From Bacteroidales bacterium (GTDB lineage: Bacteria > Bacteroidota > Bacteroidia > Bacteroidales > UBA932), in assembly GCA_024398075.1 (NCBI GenBank), contig JAKSJM010000012.1:1-53548 (forward strand): 53,548 nucleotides of DNA, given 5' to 3'. A program made the translations under genes and the position numbers. A model generated the notes under the pieces. It had not been told where the DNA came from and made no database searches. It saw only the letters and a list, made by a program, of their open reading frames with translations. Shown in pieces: positions 51,008-53,548 of this stretch. How positions within the stretch are numbered: position 1 is the first letter of the stretch; each line of letters opens with the position of its first letter.

Positions 51008-51690
51008 ATTTTTACACAACGCACAGAATAGGCGTCAAGTTTTGTCGCCTCTGCACTGCCCGTCAGAACTGGATCAGCCTCTTCTGACGGGTCGTCGTTT
51101 ATAAAGAACATAAACTTCGCCACAGTGCTGTCTTTCTGACTGCATGACCAGTACCGGCCTTCTCTTCCCACGTAAATATCTTCAGCCACAGAGCTGTCAT
51201 AAAACCCAGCGGCGGGCAGAAAAACGCTCACACGGCCCTCTATGCCCGAAAACGAGCGACCATATAGTCCACTGGCTTCATCCTTGGAAAATGGCGTAAA
51301 TTTGCCTTTATAGAGCTTGGCAAGTTCAGTATCCGTGGGGACGCGCCATCCCTTGGGACAAGGGTCATTGATCGCATGGATAAGTTCATCATTGACCACA
51401 TTCATCCACGAGTCGCTTTCCTTAACAATGGAGTGATAAGTGATAGCATCAGGTCTGCCCCAATGATACAGCGCACCTGCAGGCGCCGAACCACGTCGGT
51501 AGCCACAGTTGACAGGGGCCCATACTGTCCCGTCAATTTCGACACCCTCCCCTATCCATTTCCCGTCCATGACATAGGAATTTGTAGTCTTATATGGAGA
51601 TTCTTCTTCCGTACTAGAGTCAGGAACAACTACTTCTGGAGCGCATGACCAAGCAATCGAGAGAAGAATCAACAAGTAAAATGGTTTCAT
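51004..51690 (-). CDS. FISUMP-domain lipoprotein
   Basis: A 228-aa lipoprotein with lipobox Cys16 (SIAWSC). The mature part carries the Fibrobacter succinogenes major paralogous (FISUMP) domain: WAPVNCGYRRGSAPAGALYHWG, the hallmark CPKGWRVPTDTELAKLY, then FLPAAGFYD, RYWSCSQKDST and SVRCVKI. These domains occur on surface proteins of Bacteroidota and Fibrobacter; the function is unknown. The start overlaps the stop of the HAD gene by one base (TAATG), so the two are co-translated. Confidence 0.85.
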   Translation of the reverse strand: MKPFYLLILLSIAWSCAPEVVVPDSSTEEESPYKTTNSYVMDGKWIGEGVEIDGTVWAPVNCGYRRGSAPAGALYHWGRPDAITYHSIVKESDSWMNVVNDELIHAINDPCPKGWRVPTDTELAKLYKGKFTPFSKDEASGLYGRSFSGIEGRVSVFLPAAGFYDSSVAEDIYVGREGRYWSCSQKDSTVAKFMFFINDDPSEEADPVLTGSAEATKLDAYSVRCVKI

Positions 51691-52124
51691 TATCTTTCCG
51701 ACTTACCAGTAAGACGTGACCAGAATGAAGATTTCTCCAGAGGCTGGGAATTAAATAGTCTGCGATAATACTCAGCGTACGTTAGTCCGTCATGAACAAC
51801 CTGATAAATGACGCCCCAATCAGGGATTCCACCTACATTTCTATCGTCAATAAACATATCGGCACATAGTTTTCTGGCGCCATCTGTTGGCTCCATACCC
51901 TCTCCTGGATGATCCCTATTTACAGAGTAGAACTCAAGTCCTCTTTCCTTACACCATTCTACGGCCTCGTCGAGTAGTTCTCCCTCTCGAACAGACCATA
52001 ATATGAGCTGATGCCCTTCCTTCTGAAGTTTCTTTAAGGTCATGACTGCAAATGGAATTTCTTTTCCAATGCTTGGGTACTTATGCTCCACTATAGTACC
52101 ATCAAAGTCAACCGCAATATACAT
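51690..52124 (-). CDS. Small HAD-family hydrolase (BT0820-like)
   Basis: A 144-aa cytoplasmic protein. HAD motif I is D6-F-D8 (AVDFDGTIVEH), motif II is LILWSVREG, and motif IV is MFIDDRNVGGIPDW. The compact size with no cap domain fits the group of small Bacteroidota phosphatases typified by BT0820. The substrate is unknown. The ATG lies just after the terminator T-run of the OmpA-type gene and no TAnnTTTG box is seen, so it may depend on readthrough. It overlaps the downstream FISUMP lipoprotein gene. Confidence 0.8.
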   Translation of the reverse strand: MYIAVDFDGTIVEHKYPSIGKEIPFAVMTLKKLQKEGHQLILWSVREGELLDEAVEWCKERGLEFYSVNRDHPGEGMEPTDGARKLCADMFIDDRNVGGIPDWGVIYQVVHDGLTYAEYYRRLFNSQPLEKSSFWSRLTGKSER

Positions 52125-52142
52125 GTTGATAATGTTTAAAAA

Positions 52143-52171
52143 AAGATGCCGGCATCTAGTGTCGGCATCTT
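52143..52171 (-). terminator. Terminator of the OmpA-family gene
   Basis: AAGATGCCGGCA pairs with TGTCGGCATCTT (one G-T wobble) around a TCTAG loop. On the minus strand a run of seven T follows. It lies 24 bases past the gene stop. Confidence 0.88.
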
Positions 52172-52194
52172 ATTATGTGATAGAAAAATTTCTA

Positions 52195-53391
52195 TTAATG
52201 CTCGATGAGAACTGAACGATCGAATCTAGGATCTGCGCTCTCGTTAGAGATCTTGCTGTGAACGTTGATGTTTTCAGCCTTGACACCGTAAACCTCCTCG
52301 AGGATCTTCTTAACGCCAGCAGCACGACCAGCTGAAAGGTCTGCATTGATAGCAGGGGTACCAGTACCCTCATCGGCGCTACCAGTAAGAACGAAGAGAC
52401 GATCAGGATCCTGAGAAAGGATAGCCTTAACATAGTCATCAAGGTGACGACGCTCTGTAACGTTGAGTACCTTAGAGTTGATCTCATAGTAGAGAGTAAG
52501 AGGTGGAACACCAAGAGCGGTCTTGATGTAAACTACATCCTTATCGTCGTTGTTTGTATTCTGAGCACGAAGTGCATCAAGTTCGTCTGCAAGAGCCTTC
52601 ACCTTAGCATCAAGAGCCTCCTTAGCAGCGAGAGCAGCAGCAAGAGCAGTGTTTGCGCTAGCAAGAGCCTCACGAGCTGATGCGAGAGATGCATTTGCTG
52701 CGTCAAGCTCAGCACCAGAACATGCATGATCCCAATCAGTCTTCTTGAAGGTGTACATAACACCGATAGCTGCAGTTACAACCTGGGTAACACCACCCTC
52801 ATTCCAGTTATGGAAACGACCTGAGAAAAGATTATCTCTTACGTCGATGAATGCGCCAAAGTTCTTAGTGATGTTAACGATACCCATGACACCAGGACCA
52901 ACCTCAAACTCTGGATCGCGAGCAGGACCAAACATACCTCTATTTGGATCATAGATGGTCTGGAAACCCACATGAGCGTAAGGAACGAGCTCGAATACTC
53001 TCTCCTTGTAGCCACAGATAGTGTTAAGGATGTTCCACATAGCATCTGCGTGAACATTTGTGAAGCCGTAAGTATAAACACCCTTATCATCTGGCTCCAT
53101 CCAGAAATGCTCGTGGAAATCTGCTGGATACTGCTCCTTAAGTGAGAGACCCTGGAAACCTACACGGAGTCCAAGAGAAGGAGTAAACCACTTACCAGCG
53201 AAGATATCGAAATCTCCAGTAACCTTATTCTGGTTCTGAGGTGCAAACATTGTTTTGATACCAGCGCCAGCACCTACGAAGATGTCATCTCCAAATTTCT
53301 TTGTAGCAACAGGTCCACGATATGCGTCCTGAGCAAACATTGCGCTTGCAGTGGCAATGAAAGCAAACGCCAAAACGAAAATTTTCTTCAT
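52195..53391 (-). CDS. OmpA-family outer-membrane protein
   Basis: A 398-aa porin-like protein that links the outer membrane to peptidoglycan. Signal peptide (MKKIFVLAFAFIATASAMFAQ). An N-terminal beta-barrel-like region at about 25-205 ends in VMYTFKK. An Ala-rich coiled-coil linker at about 215-270 follows (ANTALAAALAAKEALDAKV). The C-terminal OmpA peptidoglycan-binding domain is at about 285-398, with LTGSADEGTGTPAINADLS and AGRAAGVKKILEEVYGV. The start at 53391 is chosen over an upstream in-frame codon that lies between it and the promoter. The codon use (CGT/CGA, GCA/GCT) and the consensus promoter suggest high expression. Confidence 0.92.
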   Translation of the reverse strand: MKKIFVLAFAFIATASAMFAQDAYRGPVATKKFGDDIFVGAGAGIKTMFAPQNQNKVTGDFDIFAGKWFTPSLGLRVGFQGLSLKEQYPADFHEHFWMEPDDKGVYTYGFTNVHADAMWNILNTICGYKERVFELVPYAHVGFQTIYDPNRGMFGPARDPEFEVGPGVMGIVNITKNFGAFIDVRDNLFSGRFHNWNEGGVTQVVTAAIGVMYTFKKTDWDHACSGAELDAANASLASAREALASANTALAAALAAKEALDAKVKALADELDALRAQNTNNDDKDVVYIKTALGVPPLTLYYEINSKVLNVTERRHLDDYVKAILSQDPDRLFVLTGSADEGTGTPAINADLSAGRAAGVKKILEEVYGVKAENINVHSKISNESADPRFDRSVLIEH

Positions 53392-53412
53392 ATTAACAAC
53401 ATTAGTGACTTG

Positions 53413-53443
53413 CAAATATACAGTATATTAAACTTTTACGCAA
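53413..53443 (-). promoter_or_regulatory. Promoter of the OmpA-family gene
   Basis: On the minus strand TTG (plus 53441-53443), a 20-base spacer and TATATTTG (53413-53420) match the Bacteroidota promoter. The ATG follows 21 bases later. Confidence 0.7.
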
Positions 53444-53470
53444 TAAAAAAATACAATAATGCATGTTTGC

Positions 53471-53506
53471 ATAAAAAAAAGAGCCCGAGACACATGTCTC
53501 GAGCTC
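53471..53506 (-). terminator. rRNA operon terminator
   Basis: GAGCTCGAGAC pairs with GTCTCGGGCTC (one G-T wobble) around ATGT, followed on the minus strand by eight T. It directly follows the 5S rRNA gene. Confidence 0.88.
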
Positions 53507-53512
53507 CTCGAA

Positions 53513-53548
53513 GAACGGCAGCTGCCTACTCTCCCACCTGGTGGGGCA
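53513..53548 (-). rRNA. rrf: 5S ribosomal RNA, 3' end (partial)
   Basis: On the minus strand the sequence reads CCCCACCAGGTGGGAGAG, then TAGGCAGCTGCCGTT: the loop E/helix IV-V part and 3' strand of helix I of 5S rRNA (compare GGGAGAGTAGG in other Bacteroidota). The gene continues past the right edge, so 23S and 16S rRNA should lie beyond it. The exact 3' end is uncertain by a few bases. Confidence 0.85.

Overview
The window looks like chromosomal DNA of a Bacteroidales bacterium (phylum Bacteroidota). The signs are SusC/SusD-type outer-membrane uptake genes, many lipoproteins with acidic or polar residues after the lipobox Cys, a TonB receptor paired with a DUF4249-type lipoprotein, a Bacteroidota-style dcw (division and cell wall) cluster, and repeated promoter -7 boxes of the form TAnnTTTG. 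The genus cannot be read from the sequence. I see no phage, transposase, CRISPR array or tRNA gene.

Left end (1-7550): two imperfect direct repeats with internal palindromes (1-160), a small membrane protein and lipoprotein on the minus strand, a divergent AraC-type regulator, miaB, a plus-strand trio (LEA-like lipoprotein, SPOR-domain protein, rpoN), then radC and a NagD-like HAD phosphatase on the minus strand.

Centre (7609-24827): a complete dcw operon, mraZ-rsmH-ftsL-ftsI-murE-mraY-murD-ftsW-murG-murC-ftsQ-ftsA-ftsZ, with gaps of 0-12 bases or overlaps, followed by gltX behind its own -7 box. Just upstream of the mraZ -7 box lie four 10-base direct repeats that fit an MraZ operator. Together these genes build the lipid-linked peptidoglycan precursor and the septal machinery that uses it. 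A convergent minus-strand operon (rpiB-truB-amidase) follows.

Right part (27689-53391): accessory envelope functions. These are a surface lipoprotein joining a GLUG beta-helix to an SGNH esterase; araD; a four-gene TonB-receptor operon (212-aa secreted protein, receptor with STN-like domain, DUF4249-type lipoprotein, MG2-type protein); a SusC-SusD-metallophosphoesterase operon; a divergent 1211-aa lipoprotein with Fn3-like and repeat domains whose leader has a clear promoter and an intrinsic terminator; further lipoproteins; a small HAD phosphatase; and an OmpA-family porin. The window ends inside a minus-strand 5S rRNA gene, so a ribosomal RNA operon enters from the right.

Most of the window is orthodox. 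The most unusual items are the terminator-bearing leader and palindrome cluster between susC and the 1211-aa lipoprotein, the receptor/DUF4249/MG2 operon, the phosphoesterase-only Sus-like locus, the GLUG-SGNH fusion and the mraZ operator.
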